Shown here one piece after another: positions 1 through 7,626 of a stretch of DNA of 64,000 bases. The notes beneath the pieces are model-generated. The model was given only the letters and a program-made list of their open reading frames with translations, was not told the DNA's origin and ran no database searches. Source of the DNA: Actinomycetes bacterium (GTDB taxonomy: Bacteria > Actinomycetota > Acidimicrobiia > Spongiisociales > JAHEDJ01); the NCBI GenBank assembly GCA_024641245.1, contig JAHEDK010000008.1:1-64000 (forward strand), given 5' to 3'. Position 1 is the first letter of the stretch, and each line of letters opens with the position of its first letter. A program made the translations under genes and the position numbers.

Positions 1-1188
1 GCCGGCAACACCAGTGGTTCAAATCCGACCCGGGAAGACACGCGTGACTTCTACGGAGTTGCTCCCGGTGCCAGGATCCTCAACATCAAGGTGGCGGATG
101 GTGATGGGTCCGTTGATGTTTCTCAGGTGATCGCGGCGGTCGACTGGGTTGTGCAGCATCGTAACGACAACGGGATGAATGTCCGGGTCATCAACCTGTC
201 GTTCGGAACTGATTCCTCTCAGAGTTATATGCTCGATCCGCTGGCCCATGCCGTCGAACAGGCGGTGTGGAACGGAGTCGTGGTGGTGGTGGCGGCCGGC
301 AACGACGGCAACGTCGAACCGTTGCGGAACCCGGCCCTCGACCCGTTCGTGATTGCTGTGGGCGCCGTCAATACCAACGGCACACCCAGCAACGATGACG
401 ACGTTCTCCCGGACTTCTCGAACTGCGGCACTCAGAGTCGCCATGTCGATTTGGTCGCTCCCGGTGTGTCGATCGTGAGCCTCCGCAATCCGGGATCATC
501 TGCGGATACGGACTACCCGGGTGCGGTGGTTGCCGACTCGTTCTTCAGAGGAACGGGAACTTCTCAGGCTGCTGCGGTCGTATCCGGTGCTGTCGCCGCA
601 CTTCTGAGCAAGTTCCCGGAGTTTAGCGCCACTCAGGTGAAGAACCTGTTGATAGATACCGCTCGTCCTCTCGCCGGTATCCACTCCTGGTGCCAGGGCG
701 CAGGTCTCATCGATGTGCAAGCAGCATCCCACATAAAGAAGAGTCCATCGGCAAGCTTGGAATTCTATCCGTCGATAGGGGTCGGTTCGCTGGATACGTC
801 TCGTGGTTCGTTCCATCTCGAAGGTCCTGATGGTGTGGTTCTCGAAGGTGAGATCGATTTCTTCGGCCGACCCTTCGACAGCAGCCTGCACGCTCTCAAC
901 GCCTACCGTCAGACTGCCTGGGACGGTGGTGTGTGGAACGCATCCGAGTGGACGGGCGTCTCCTGGAGCGGCCTTTCGTGGTCCGGAGTCTCCTGGAGCG
1001 GTGTGTCCTGGTCCGGCCTCTCGTGGTCCGGATTGTCCTGGTCGGGTCTGTCCTGGTCGGACATGACCTGGAACGGACTGTCCTGGTCCGGTCTCTCCTG
1101 GTCCGGTCTGTCGTGGTCCGGTCTGTCCTGGAGTGCCGGCGCCTGGTCCGGAGTCAGCTGGGACGGACCGGTAGCTCGCTATAACTGA
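1..1188 (+). CDS. S8 subtilisin-like serine protease, 3' part, with Trp-rich pentapeptide tail
   Basis: The frame is open from base 1, so the 5' part, with the catalytic Asp and His, lies outside the window. Visible are the VAPGA strand typical of subtilases, the oxyanion-hole Asn in AAGNDGN (codon at 301) and the catalytic Ser in GTGTSQAAA (codon at 562). After the catalytic domain comes a roughly 75-residue linker and then 17 units of five residues, each starting with Trp (mostly WSGLS or WSGVS). The protein ends shortly after the last unit without an LPXTG-like anchor. It is presumably a secreted peptidase; the tail may form a beta structure binding the cell surface or polysaccharide (inference). 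A terminator follows the stop. Confidence 0.9.
   Translation, partial: AGNTSGSNPTREDTRDFYGVAPGARILNIKVADGDGSVDVSQVIAAVDWVVQHRNDNGMNVRVINLSFGTDSSQSYMLDPLAHAVEQAVWNGVVVVVAAGNDGNVEPLRNPALDPFVIAVGAVNTNGTPSNDDDVLPDFSNCGTQSRHVDLVAPGVSIVSLRNPGSSADTDYPGAVVADSFFRGTGTSQAAAVVSGAVAALLSKFPEFSATQVKNLLIDTARPLAGIHSWCQGAGLIDVQAASHIKKSPSASLEFYPSIGVGSLDTSRGSFHLEGPDGVVLEGEIDFFGRPFDSSLHALNAYRQTAWDGGVWNASEWTGVSWSGLSWSGVSWSGVSWSGLSWSGLSWSGLSWSDMTWNGLSWSGLSWSGLSWSGLSWSAGAWSGVSWDGPVARYN
919..1173 (+). repeat. 17 tandem 15-bp units encoding Wxxxx pentapeptides
   Basis: Trp codons (tgg) fall exactly every 15 bases from 919 to 1159. The commonest unit is TGG-TCC-GGT-CTG-TCC. The first two and the last few units are degenerate ([15 protein letters not shown]), while the central ones are nearly identical in DNA, which points to recent expansion by slippage or unequal exchange. 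Confidence 0.9.
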
Positions 1189-1209
1189 TCAGAAGAGCAT
1201 TCAACCTGC

Positions 1210-1240
1210 AGGCCCCCAGGCGTGTGTCCGGGGGCCTTTC
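1210..1240 (+). terminator. Intrinsic terminator after the S8 protease gene
   Basis: An 8-bp GC-only stem (AGGCCCCC / GGGGGCCT) closes a 12-nt loop and is followed by TTTCT. It lies 21 bases past the protease stop and before asnS. Confidence 0.75.
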
Positions 1241-1249
1241 TGTGAAGGT

Positions 1250-1350
1250 TTCCAGTTCTGAGTTCTGGGTTCTGGGTTCTGCAGCGCGACGAGCCGGTGC
1301 GTTGGTCGCTCTCATCGCGACGACGCAGAACCTGAAACCCGGAAACTGGT
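1250..1350. repeat. Heptanucleotide repeat element, locus 1
   Basis: Four 7-mers in phase run from 1256 to 1283 (TTCTGAG, TTCTGGG, TTCTGGG, TTCTGCA). After about 43 bases a complementary-sense array follows (CAGAACC, TGAAACC, CGGAAAC), so the unit is a partly palindromic element. It sits between the terminator and asnS. Related loci are at 2821-2912, 13135-13222, 37131-37150 and 51857-51934. Confidence 0.7.
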
Positions 1351-1400
1351 TCCGAAATGAACGTAAGATCGCTCCGGACCATTCGGAACGGGAGTCGTAC

Positions 1401-2795
1401 ATGCAACGACAACTCATCAAGCACGTCCTGGAGCGGAGGGACTTCGGTACCGAGGTGACGGTGGCCGGTTGGGTTCGCACGCGCCGTGATTCCAAGGGCG
1501 GGTTCTCGTTCGTCGAGTTGCATGATGGGTCGAGCTTCAGTGGTCTCCAGGTCATTGCCGATGGCGAGTTGCCCAACTACGAATCCGACGTTCTGCGCCT
1601 GACGATCGGTTCTGCTGCACGGATCACGGGAGTCCTGGCGGAGTCGCCGGGCGAGGGCCAGGCCGTCGAGATCAAGGCAACGGCAATCGAGGTGTTCGGC
1701 TTCGCAGATCCGGACGAGTATCCCCTCCAGAAGAAACGGGTGTCGTTTGAGCACCTGCGTGAGATTGCCCATCTTCGTCCGCGCACCAACACGATCGGGG
1801 CGGTGGCACGGGTCCGCAATGCACTCTCTTTCGCAACGCACCGGTTCTTCCAGGAGCGTGACTTCCTGTATCTGCACACGCCATTGATCACCGCCAGCGA
1901 TGCCGAGGGAGCCGGCGAGATGTTCCGGGTGACCACCCTGGACCCATCCCGGCCGCTGCGGGGTGAAGGGGGAGAGGTTGACTTCACCGAGGATTTCTTC
2001 GGGCAATCGGCGTTTCTGGCGGTGAGCGGTCAGCTCAACGCCGAGGCGTACGCCCTGGCCCTTGATCGGGTGTACACCTTCGGTCCCACGTTTCGGGCCG
2101 AGAACTCCAACACTCGCCGGCATCTAGCCGAATTCTGGATGATCGAACCGGAGATGGCGTTTGCCGATCTCACCGACAACTCCAACCTGGCCGAGGACTA
2201 CGTGAAGTACCTGGTTCGGTATGTTCTCGATCACTGTGGCGACGACCTCGAGTTCTTCAACAAATGGGTTCAGGAGGGACTGCTGGACACGCTGGCCGGA
2301 GTCGTGGACGGCGACTTCGAACGCATCACCTATACGGAGGCGGTCGAGATCCTCACCGCTTCCGGCGAGACCTTCGAGTTCCCCGCCGAATGGGGAGCGG
2401 ACCTCCAATCCGAGCACGAGCGCTACCTGACGGAAGTCGCCATCAAGAAGCCGGTCATCGTCACCGACTTCCCCTTCGACTTCAAAGCGTTCTACATGCG
2501 CCGCAACGACGACGGGAAGACGGTCGCAGCGATGGACGTGCTCGTCCCGCAAATCGGCGAGATCGTCGGCGGCAGCCAGCGTGAGGAACGCCTCGATGTG
2601 CTGGCCGAGAGCATGGAGGTCAAGGGGATGGATCGGGATCACTACTGGTGGTACCTGGACCTGCGTCGCTTCGGGAGTGCGCCGCACGCCGGATTCGGCC
2701 TCGGACTCGAACGGGTAGTGCAGTTCACCACCGGCATGCAGAACATTCGCGACGTCATCCCCTTTCCGCGAACGCCGCGCAACGTCGGGTTCTGA
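1401..2795 (+). CDS. asnS: Asparaginyl-tRNA synthetase
   Basis: Class II aminoacyl-tRNA synthetase that charges tRNA-Asn directly. The 464 residues match the length of E. coli AsnRS, and similarity is obvious throughout. The N-terminal OB-fold anticodon-binding domain carries [10 protein letters not shown] (about residues 18-27). Motif 2 is [16 protein letters not shown] (from residue 231) and motif 3 is GFGLGLERV near residue 430; the C-terminus [10 protein letters not shown] is characteristic. The ATG at 1401 is preceded by GGGAG at 8 bases; the longer open frame upstream is repeat sequence and not conserved. Several well-studied actinobacteria lack AsnRS and use the Asp-tRNA amidotransferase route, so its presence is informative about lineage. 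Confidence 0.97.
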   Translation: MQRQLIKHVLERRDFGTEVTVAGWVRTRRDSKGGFSFVELHDGSSFSGLQVIADGELPNYESDVLRLTIGSAARITGVLAESPGEGQAVEIKATAIEVFGFADPDEYPLQKKRVSFEHLREIAHLRPRTNTIGAVARVRNALSFATHRFFQERDFLYLHTPLITASDAEGAGEMFRVTTLDPSRPLRGEGGEVDFTEDFFGQSAFLAVSGQLNAEAYALALDRVYTFGPTFRAENSNTRRHLAEFWMIEPEMAFADLTDNSNLAEDYVKYLVRYVLDHCGDDLEFFNKWVQEGLLDTLAGVVDGDFERITYTEAVEILTASGETFEFPAEWGADLQSEHERYLTEVAIKKPVIVTDFPFDFKAFYMRRNDDGKTVAAMDVLVPQIGEIVGGSQREERLDVLAESMEVKGMDRDHYWWYLDLRRFGSAPHAGFGLGLERVVQFTTGMQNIRDVIPFPRTPRNVGF

Positions 2796-2797
2796 GG

Positions 2798-2912
2798 ACG
2801 TCGCAGCGAGCTGCGACTGGTTCTGGGTCATGAGTTCTGGGTTTTGTGTGCCTACGAGCTGCCGGGGACCGGAGAATCCGTACCTGCAACCCAGAACTCA
2901 GAACCTGAGGTC
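2798..2912. repeat. Hairpin plus heptanucleotide repeat element, locus 2
   Basis: Just past the asnS stop is GTCGCAGC-GA-GCTGCGAC (2800-2817). Then come 7-mers TTCTGGG, TCATGAG, TTCTGGG (2821-2841) and the complementary array CCCAGAA, CTCAGAA (2890-2904). A 13-bp perfect inverted repeat joins 2831-2843 to 2888-2900 across 44 bases. The element separates the convergent ends of asnS and the next gene. Confidence 0.7.
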
Positions 2913-2942
2913 TGCGACAGCAGATACCGACGCCTCCGTCTT

Positions 2943-3572
2943 CTAGAGGCTGTAGCTCTCCCCCCAGTGGAGTGGAACGAACTCGATGCCGGACTGCGCC
3001 AGCACGTTTTTCGCCATGCCGTTGATCCAGCCGCGTCCGAGTTCGCTCAGGTAGAAGTCGTGGATGGGGATCGCCTGCTGCGGAGCGAGACGACGGGCGA
3101 ACTCCATCGACGCAGTCGTGGAACCCCAAGGGATGAGCAGCGGCAGGGCCAGCACCGGTGCCGACCAGGTCGGCTGATAGCTATCGCCCGGGTGGGTGAG
3201 TACGCCGTCGACGGTGAAAGCCCGGTTCGGTGGTGCTGTTCCCATTGGAGTGGTTTCATGAAGGACATCTTCATGACTGACGCCGGTCGGGTCTTCGGTA
3301 ATCACCGCTATGTCGTGAGGGGCCAGCAAGGCGCCCACGGATCGGTTTGAGTACACCGTGACGTCCGAGCCCCGGTCGATGAGCCAAGACACGAACTCTG
3401 GTTTCACGTGGTCGCCGTGTTCGTGGGTGATCAAGACACGCTGAATGTCGCCGAGCGATTCGAGATCGAACTCCCCGGTGTCGAACGTGTGGAAACCGGG
3501 GTCGAGCAAGGTCGTGCCTGCGTCCGTCGTGACGGTGAGGCAGGAGTCGGTGAGGCGTCGAATGGTGGTCAT
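2943..3572 (-). CDS. MBL-fold metal-dependent hydrolase
   Basis: A 209-residue protein of the metallo-beta-lactamase superfamily. THEHGDH at residues 49-55 is the canonical metal-binding HxHxDH motif. Later His residues at THPGDS and IPIHDFY are placed where UlaG-like and RomA-like hydrolases put remaining metal ligands. No signal peptide is present, so it should be cytoplasmic. Its substrate cannot be deduced. The ATG at 3572 has a purine-rich AGGTAGGG about 10 bases upstream. It is convergent with asnS and lies 17 bases downstream of the stop of amrA on the same strand, so it may be cotranscribed with it. Confidence 0.85.
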   Translation of the reverse strand: MTTIRRLTDSCLTVTTDAGTTLLDPGFHTFDTGEFDLESLGDIQRVLITHEHGDHVKPEFVSWLIDRGSDVTVYSNRSVGALLAPHDIAVITEDPTGVSHEDVLHETTPMGTAPPNRAFTVDGVLTHPGDSYQPTWSAPVLALPLLIPWGSTTASMEFARRLAPQQAIPIHDFYLSELGRGWINGMAKNVLAQSGIEFVPLHWGESYSL

Positions 3573-3589
3573 GGCTTCGACCCTACCTG

Positions 3590-4111
3590 CTAGTTGAGGA
3601 TTTCGGCTGTGAAACGCTCGATCGTGACCTTGCTTCCCGGGCTCAGTCCCGCTTTGCGAGTGGCGAGCTCGAGCTGTCGTTCCGGGCTATCGATCCCCGG
3701 AATGGCGGGTAAGAGAAGTCCGCGCCGTCCGCCGCGTCCGGTGACGATGATGCCGTACTTCTCGGGGTCGAGATCTTGGGGATCGTCGACAGCCTCCGGC
3801 GGATCGAGCAGGTACACCGTCACGTCGAGATCCTCCACCTCGTCACGGCGCAGCGGCGGAAACCTGGGATCGGCGGTTGCCGATGAGACTGCCACACCGG
3901 CAACTTCCTTCTCCAGCGACCCCGGCCTGAGATCGAGCCGGCCGATGCACCCTCTGAGCTCGCCGTCGACTCCGTTGATCGGCGGTTTGTGTAGGGAGAC
4001 GAATACGCCCCACGGCGCCCGATCGGTATCCACGGTGGGCGCGGTTCTCGTCTCCCCGCCGACGTGCGTTCTGATCGCGTTGAGGGCCACCTCGACGAGC
4101 GGATGTGCCAT
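3590..4111 (-). CDS. amrA: AmmeMemoRadiSam system protein A (AMMECR1 domain)
   Basis: 173 residues forming one AMMECR1 domain, with the invariant LRGCIG signature at 52-57 and the following VAVSSATADPRFPPL segment typical of the family. The family is conserved from bacteria to human AMMECR1. Its biochemical role is not settled, but in prokaryotes it is repeatedly encoded beside Memo and a radical SAM protein, as here. It is transcribed divergently from the Memo gene across a 40-bp gap that must hold both promoters. Confidence 0.93.
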   Translation of the reverse strand: MAHPLVEVALNAIRTHVGGETRTAPTVDTDRAPWGVFVSLHKPPINGVDGELRGCIGRLDLRPGSLEKEVAGVAVSSATADPRFPPLRRDEVEDLDVTVYLLDPPEAVDDPQDLDPEKYGIIVTGRGGRRGLLLPAIPGIDSPERQLELATRKAGLSPGSKVTIERFTAEILN

Positions 4112-4151
4112 CGTTGAATCATGCCACAGCGTGGCGGCGTAGGGTGACTGT

Positions 4152-4988
4152 ATGGAGATGACTGTGCGGCCCCCGGCAGTGGCAGGAAGCTTCTATCGGG
4201 GCAGTGAGGGTCGTCTCCGCAACGCGGTCCGGGACATGCTGCGGGCGGCCCGTCCGGTCGAGCCGGGAGTCTCGCCGCGGATGGTGATCGTGCCGCACGC
4301 CGGCCACATCTACTCAGGGCCGATTGCCGCCGTCGCCTACCGGCTGCTGGGCCGGGAGCTTCCGACGCGAATCGGGCTGATCGGACCCTCCCATTTCGTG
4401 GGTTTCGAAGGACTGGCGGCCCCGGCGCATGGGGCCATGGCGACGCCGCTGGGAACGATCCCGGTCGATTCTGTCGTTGGCGAACTCGTTGACTGTGCGC
4501 TTGCGCACCGCTCCGAACCGGCTCACCTGCGCGAACACTCCTTGGAGGTGCAGCTTCCGTTTCTCCAAGTCGTGCTGGACGACTTCACCGTTGCGCCGCT
4601 TCTCACCGGCGATGAGGATCCCGGGCCGGCCGCCAGGGCCGTCTCTACGATGCTGGACGCCGGTCTCTTCATCGTGGTGAGTTCCGATTTGTCGCACTAC
4701 TACGACCACGAAACGGCCCGACGCCTCGATAGGGTGACGGCTCAGACCATCGTCGATCTGCGCGAGACCGATCTCGATCGTTTCAGTGCCTGCGGGAGGA
4801 CCGCGGTGCGAGGCGCGTTGCGGGTCGCCGCCGATCGCGGGTGGGGTTGTGAACTGCTCGACCTCCGAACGTCGGGTGACACCGCCGGATCGCCCGACCG
4901 TGTCGTTGGGTACGGAGCATTTGCGCTGGGCCCGGCCCGACGATCTGCTGTGGACCGGATCTCAGCGGGAACTGAGGCGGACCGGTAG
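4152..4988 (+). CDS. amrB: AmmeMemoRadiSam system protein B (MEMO1 family)
   Basis: 278 residues of the Memo family, which shares the fold of class III extradiol dioxygenases. Visible family motifs are VPHAGHIYSGP (48-58), GPSHFVGF (79-86), REHSLEVQLPF (127-137) and SSDLSHYY (177-184), which hold the conserved His/Asp residues of the putative metal site. The ATG at 4152 is used by the conserved N-terminus RPPAVAGSFY. Its 3' end overlaps the end of the radical SAM gene by 27 bp on the opposite strand. Confidence 0.93.
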   Translation: MEMTVRPPAVAGSFYRGSEGRLRNAVRDMLRAARPVEPGVSPRMVIVPHAGHIYSGPIAAVAYRLLGRELPTRIGLIGPSHFVGFEGLAAPAHGAMATPLGTIPVDSVVGELVDCALAHRSEPAHLREHSLEVQLPFLQVVLDDFTVAPLLTGDEDPGPAARAVSTMLDAGLFIVVSSDLSHYYDHETARRLDRVTAQTIVDLRETDLDRFSACGRTAVRGALRVAADRGWGCELLDLRTSGDTAGSPDRVVGYGAFALGPARRSAVDRISAGTEADR

Positions 4989-6026
4989 ACGCCGGGATCC
5001 CCAGGATCCCGGCGCCGGCTCGAAGACTCCGGCGCAATCGGTGCCGCAGCCCTGACACCGTCCGTACGCGTCGAGATTCCACCCACCCAGTTTGTACCAA
5101 TCACGTTCAATGAGCGCCGCTCCACAGTGGTGGCACCGGGTGGTCTGGCCGTTCGGGTCGTGGACGTTGCCGGTGTAGGCGTACCGTTCTCCGTTGTCCA
5201 CGGCAATGGCCCTCGCCCTGGTCAGGGTGGAGGACGGCGTTGACGGGCGGTCGACCATCTTGAAGTCGGGATGAAAGGCCGTGAAGTGATGGGGGATGTC
5301 ACAGCCGAGATTTGCAACGATCCAGCGAGTCATCTCGTTGATCTCCGCGTCCGAATCGTTGAGCCCGGGGATCAGAAGCGTCGTTATTTCGAACCACACA
5401 TCGGTCTCGTGGCGAACGTAGTCGAGCGTGTCGAGGACCGGCGCCAGACTTCCGGCGCAGGTTCGATGATAGAAGTCCTCCGTGAACGCCTTGAGGTCGA
5501 TGTTGGCGGCGTCCATGTGGTCGTAGAATTCTCGGCGCGGCGCGGGATTGACGTAGCCGGCGGTGACCGCGACGGTCTTGATGCTCCGCTCCCGGCAGGC
5601 GTTCGCTACGTCGATCGCGTACTCGTGGAAGATGACCGGGTCGTTGTAGGTGAACGCAACGCTCCGGCAGTCGAGGTCGGCAGCCACCTTGGCAATCTTC
5701 TCAGGGGATGCCTCATCGGCCAGCACGTCATTGTGCTTCGCCTTGGAGATGTCCCAGTTCTGACAGAAGCGGCAGGCAAGGTTGCATCCGGCCGTGCCGA
5801 ACGACAACACGGGTGTGCCGGGCAGGAAGTGGTTGAGCGGCTTCTTCTCGATCGGATCTACGCAGAAGCCCGAAGAACGTCCGTAGGTCGTGAGCACGAT
5901 ACCGTCGTGCTCCCTGGCTCGCACGTAGCAGAGACCGCGTTGCCCCTCGCGCAGTTTGCACTCGCGCGGACAGAGATCGCATTGCACGCGTCCGTCCTCG
6001 AGCGCGTGCCAGTACTTCGTCTGCAC
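4962..6026 (-). CDS. amrS: AmmeMemoRadiSam system radical SAM enzyme
   Basis: Radical SAM protein with the cluster-binding CNLACRFC motif (Cys 81, 85, 88 counted from the GTG at 6026). It has an N-terminal Cys cluster CDLCPRECKL and two C-terminal CxxC pairs (CHHCG, CQGCG), probably zinc or auxiliary cluster ligands. The family resembles pyruvate-formate-lyase activating enzymes but has no PFL partner here. The family length (about 340-350) supports starting near the sequence KYWHALEDGRV. The GTG at 6026 gives 354 residues but has a weak ribosome site. An in-frame ATC at 6053 sits 6 bases after a perfect AGGAGGT. The open frame reaches 6263, but that part overlaps rsgA and is unlikely to be translated. 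Confidence 0.93.
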   Translation of the reverse strand: MQTKYWHALEDGRVQCDLCPRECKLREGQRGLCYVRAREHDGIVLTTYGRSSGFCVDPIEKKPLNHFLPGTPVLSFGTAGCNLACRFCQNWDISKAKHNDVLADEASPEKIAKVAADLDCRSVAFTYNDPVIFHEYAIDVANACRERSIKTVAVTAGYVNPAPRREFYDHMDAANIDLKAFTEDFYHRTCAGSLAPVLDTLDYVRHETDVWFEITTLLIPGLNDSDAEINEMTRWIVANLGCDIPHHFTAFHPDFKMVDRPSTPSSTLTRARAIAVDNGERYAYTGNVHDPNGQTTRCHHCGAALIERDWYKLGGWNLDAYGRCQGCGTDCAGVFEPAPGSWGSRRLPVRLSSR

Positions 6027-6053
6027 GTTCGATTCTCGTGCCGCGAGGGTGAT

Positions 6054-6069
6054 GGGTCCACCTCCTCTC
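6054..6069 (-). promoter_or_regulatory. Strong Shine-Dalgarno sequence before amrS
   Basis: Read on the minus strand, GAGAGGAGGT (6069-6060) and a 6-base spacer lead to an in-frame ATC codon at 6053-6051. No ATG, GTG or TTG lies at the right distance in any frame. The next canonical start is the GTG at 6026, 27 bases further, which lacks a good ribosome site. Confidence 0.5.
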
Positions 6070-6162
6070 GTACGTCTCAGTGTCGCGCAAATTGTGGCCG
6101 GGCGCCTATGAACGCGATTCGCGTTCCGTTGGTCTAGCGGGCTCGGTTCTCGGGAGGGCCGT

Positions 6163-7260
6163 CTACCAGTCGTCGTGGAAGGTGGGGGGTTCCGCACTGG
6201 GCCGGTGCGCCGACGGGCGCCGACTCCGCCGGGCGGCTTGGCGTTCCAGCCCGCCGAGTTCACCCTCTAGGTCGCGGTAGCTCTCGAGTCGCCGTTCCTC
6301 GAGCCGACCCGATTCCACCGCCTCCCTGACTGCGCAGGCGGGCTCGTCGGCGTGACGGCAGTCGCGGAATTTGCAGGAGGCGGAGAGGGAGGCGATATCG
6401 TCAAATGCGCTTTCGAGCCCTTGCCGGGAGCCCCAGACGCCGACCTCACGCAGGCCGGGCGTGTCGATCAACACACCTCCGCTCGCAAGGGCGATCAGGT
6501 CTCTGGAGGTTGTCGTATGTTTGCCTTTGCCGTCTCCCCGCCGGGTATCTCCTGTCGATTGGACGTCACGGCCGGCTAGTCGATTGACGAGACTCGACTT
6601 CCCGGTTCCGGAGGCGCCGATCAGGGCGACCGTTGTCCCTAGCCCGATCAGCGTTTTCAGCCGGTCCACGCCTGCGCCTGTGACGTTGCTCACGGGCAGC
6701 ACTTCTACGCCCGGGGCCAGTTCTTCGAGTTCGACAACGGTGTCGTCCACATAGGTGGGTTCGACGAGGTCCAGCTTGGTGAGCACTAGGAGCGGGCGCG
6801 CACCGCTCTCCCAGGCAATGACCAGGAACCGTTCGATTCGCCCGGGTTGGACCGGCCGATCGAGTCCGTGAACGATGCCGACCCAATCGAGATTGGCTGC
6901 CAGTACCTGAACAGTCGGACGCCCATCCCCGGCCGATGGGTCGCGCCGAAGGATCGCCGTGCGGCGCGGGAGGATTGTCTCGATTACCTCACCCTCGTCC
7001 GGATCCGGGCGGATCACTACCCAATCGCCGGTGGTGGGGGTTCCGGATTCGGCGCCGGGCGGTGGTTCGTCGCGGGTCATCGGCACCCTGGTCGTTCCGC
7101 GCCGGATGGCCACCAGCGAGCTGCCCCGGTCCACGCGCAGCACCCTGCCGGGGAGACGGTCCGGTCCATCGAATTTCTTGTAGAGGGCGGCGATCGCGTC
7201 GTTCCAGCCGAGCCGGACGAGGGGATCGCCGGCGGATGTGTCGGGCGGCGATGGTTGCAT
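6163..7260 (-). CDS. rsgA: Ribosome small-subunit maturation GTPase RsgA
   Basis: Circularly permuted GTPase that acts in late 30S assembly. From the ATG at 7260 (365 residues) the order is OB-fold, then TKLD (161-164), the P-loop GASGTGKS (215-222), DTPG (266-269) and a zinc site with Cys 296, Cys 301, His 303 and Cys 309. The C-terminal tail is Arg-rich. AGGAG lies 9 bases before 7260. A second in-frame ATG at 7302 directly follows the stop of a 22-codon ORF (TGA-ACG-ATG) and could be used by translational coupling, adding 14 residues. amrS follows downstream on the same strand. Confidence 0.95.
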   Translation of the reverse strand: MQPSPPDTSAGDPLVRLGWNDAIAALYKKFDGPDRLPGRVLRVDRGSSLVAIRRGTTRVPMTRDEPPPGAESGTPTTGDWVVIRPDPDEGEVIETILPRRTAILRRDPSAGDGRPTVQVLAANLDWVGIVHGLDRPVQPGRIERFLVIAWESGARPLLVLTKLDLVEPTYVDDTVVELEELAPGVEVLPVSNVTGAGVDRLKTLIGLGTTVALIGASGTGKSSLVNRLAGRDVQSTGDTRRGDGKGKHTTTSRDLIALASGGVLIDTPGLREVGVWGSRQGLESAFDDIASLSASCKFRDCRHADEPACAVREAVESGRLEERRLESYRDLEGELGGLERQAARRSRRPSAHRPSAEPPTFHDDW

Positions 7261-7305
7261 GCGTGAGTACTCCTGGAATGAGGGTACTCCGGGAAGGCGC
7301 ATCGT

Positions 7306-7374
7306 TCAGACGGCGACGGGCGAGTGGAGCACCCTGTGAACGTGGTGCAGCAGAGGGGAGGCAGTGGTTCTCAT
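7306..7374 (-). CDS. Predicted 22-residue peptide upstream of rsgA
   Basis: A minus-strand ORF, MRTTASPLLHHVHRVLHSPV followed by AV, is preceded by a strong AAAGGAG with a 6-base spacer. It stops three bases before the upstream ATG of rsgA. Four His residues and a basic, hydrophobic character stand out. It may be a leader peptide or a coupling ORF that controls rsgA translation; nothing identifies it by homology. Confidence 0.45.
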   Translation of the reverse strand: MRTTASPLLHHVHRVLHSPVAV

Positions 7375-7626
7375 GGGTTTCTCCTTTCTCGCTCGTGATT
7401 CCGGCAGCATATCGGAGCCGCCCGGCCGACGAAAGGGATAATTGACTAGTCCGTTCATGGTTGGCGCTCCGGGATTATGGGCCGGGCGCGCGGTCTTTCG
7501 CCTCTGGTATCGGGGCTTCGATGGGGGCATCGTGGGGTTTGGAAGGGGCTGTCCGCTCGGCATTCGCCGTGCGGTCGACTTTTCCTGCATTGACCCAACG
7601 GGGAGGAACCTGAAGGAGTCATGCTG

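Noticed and set aside
10-26. TGGTTCAAATCCGACC resembles the T-loop end of a tRNA
   Set aside because: It lies inside the S8 protease frame and no acceptor stem or anticodon arm can be folded around it.
919-1173. Regular 15-bp repeats as a possible CRISPR-like or VNTR array
   Set aside because: Units are contiguous, in frame and translated, without spacers; they encode the protease tail.
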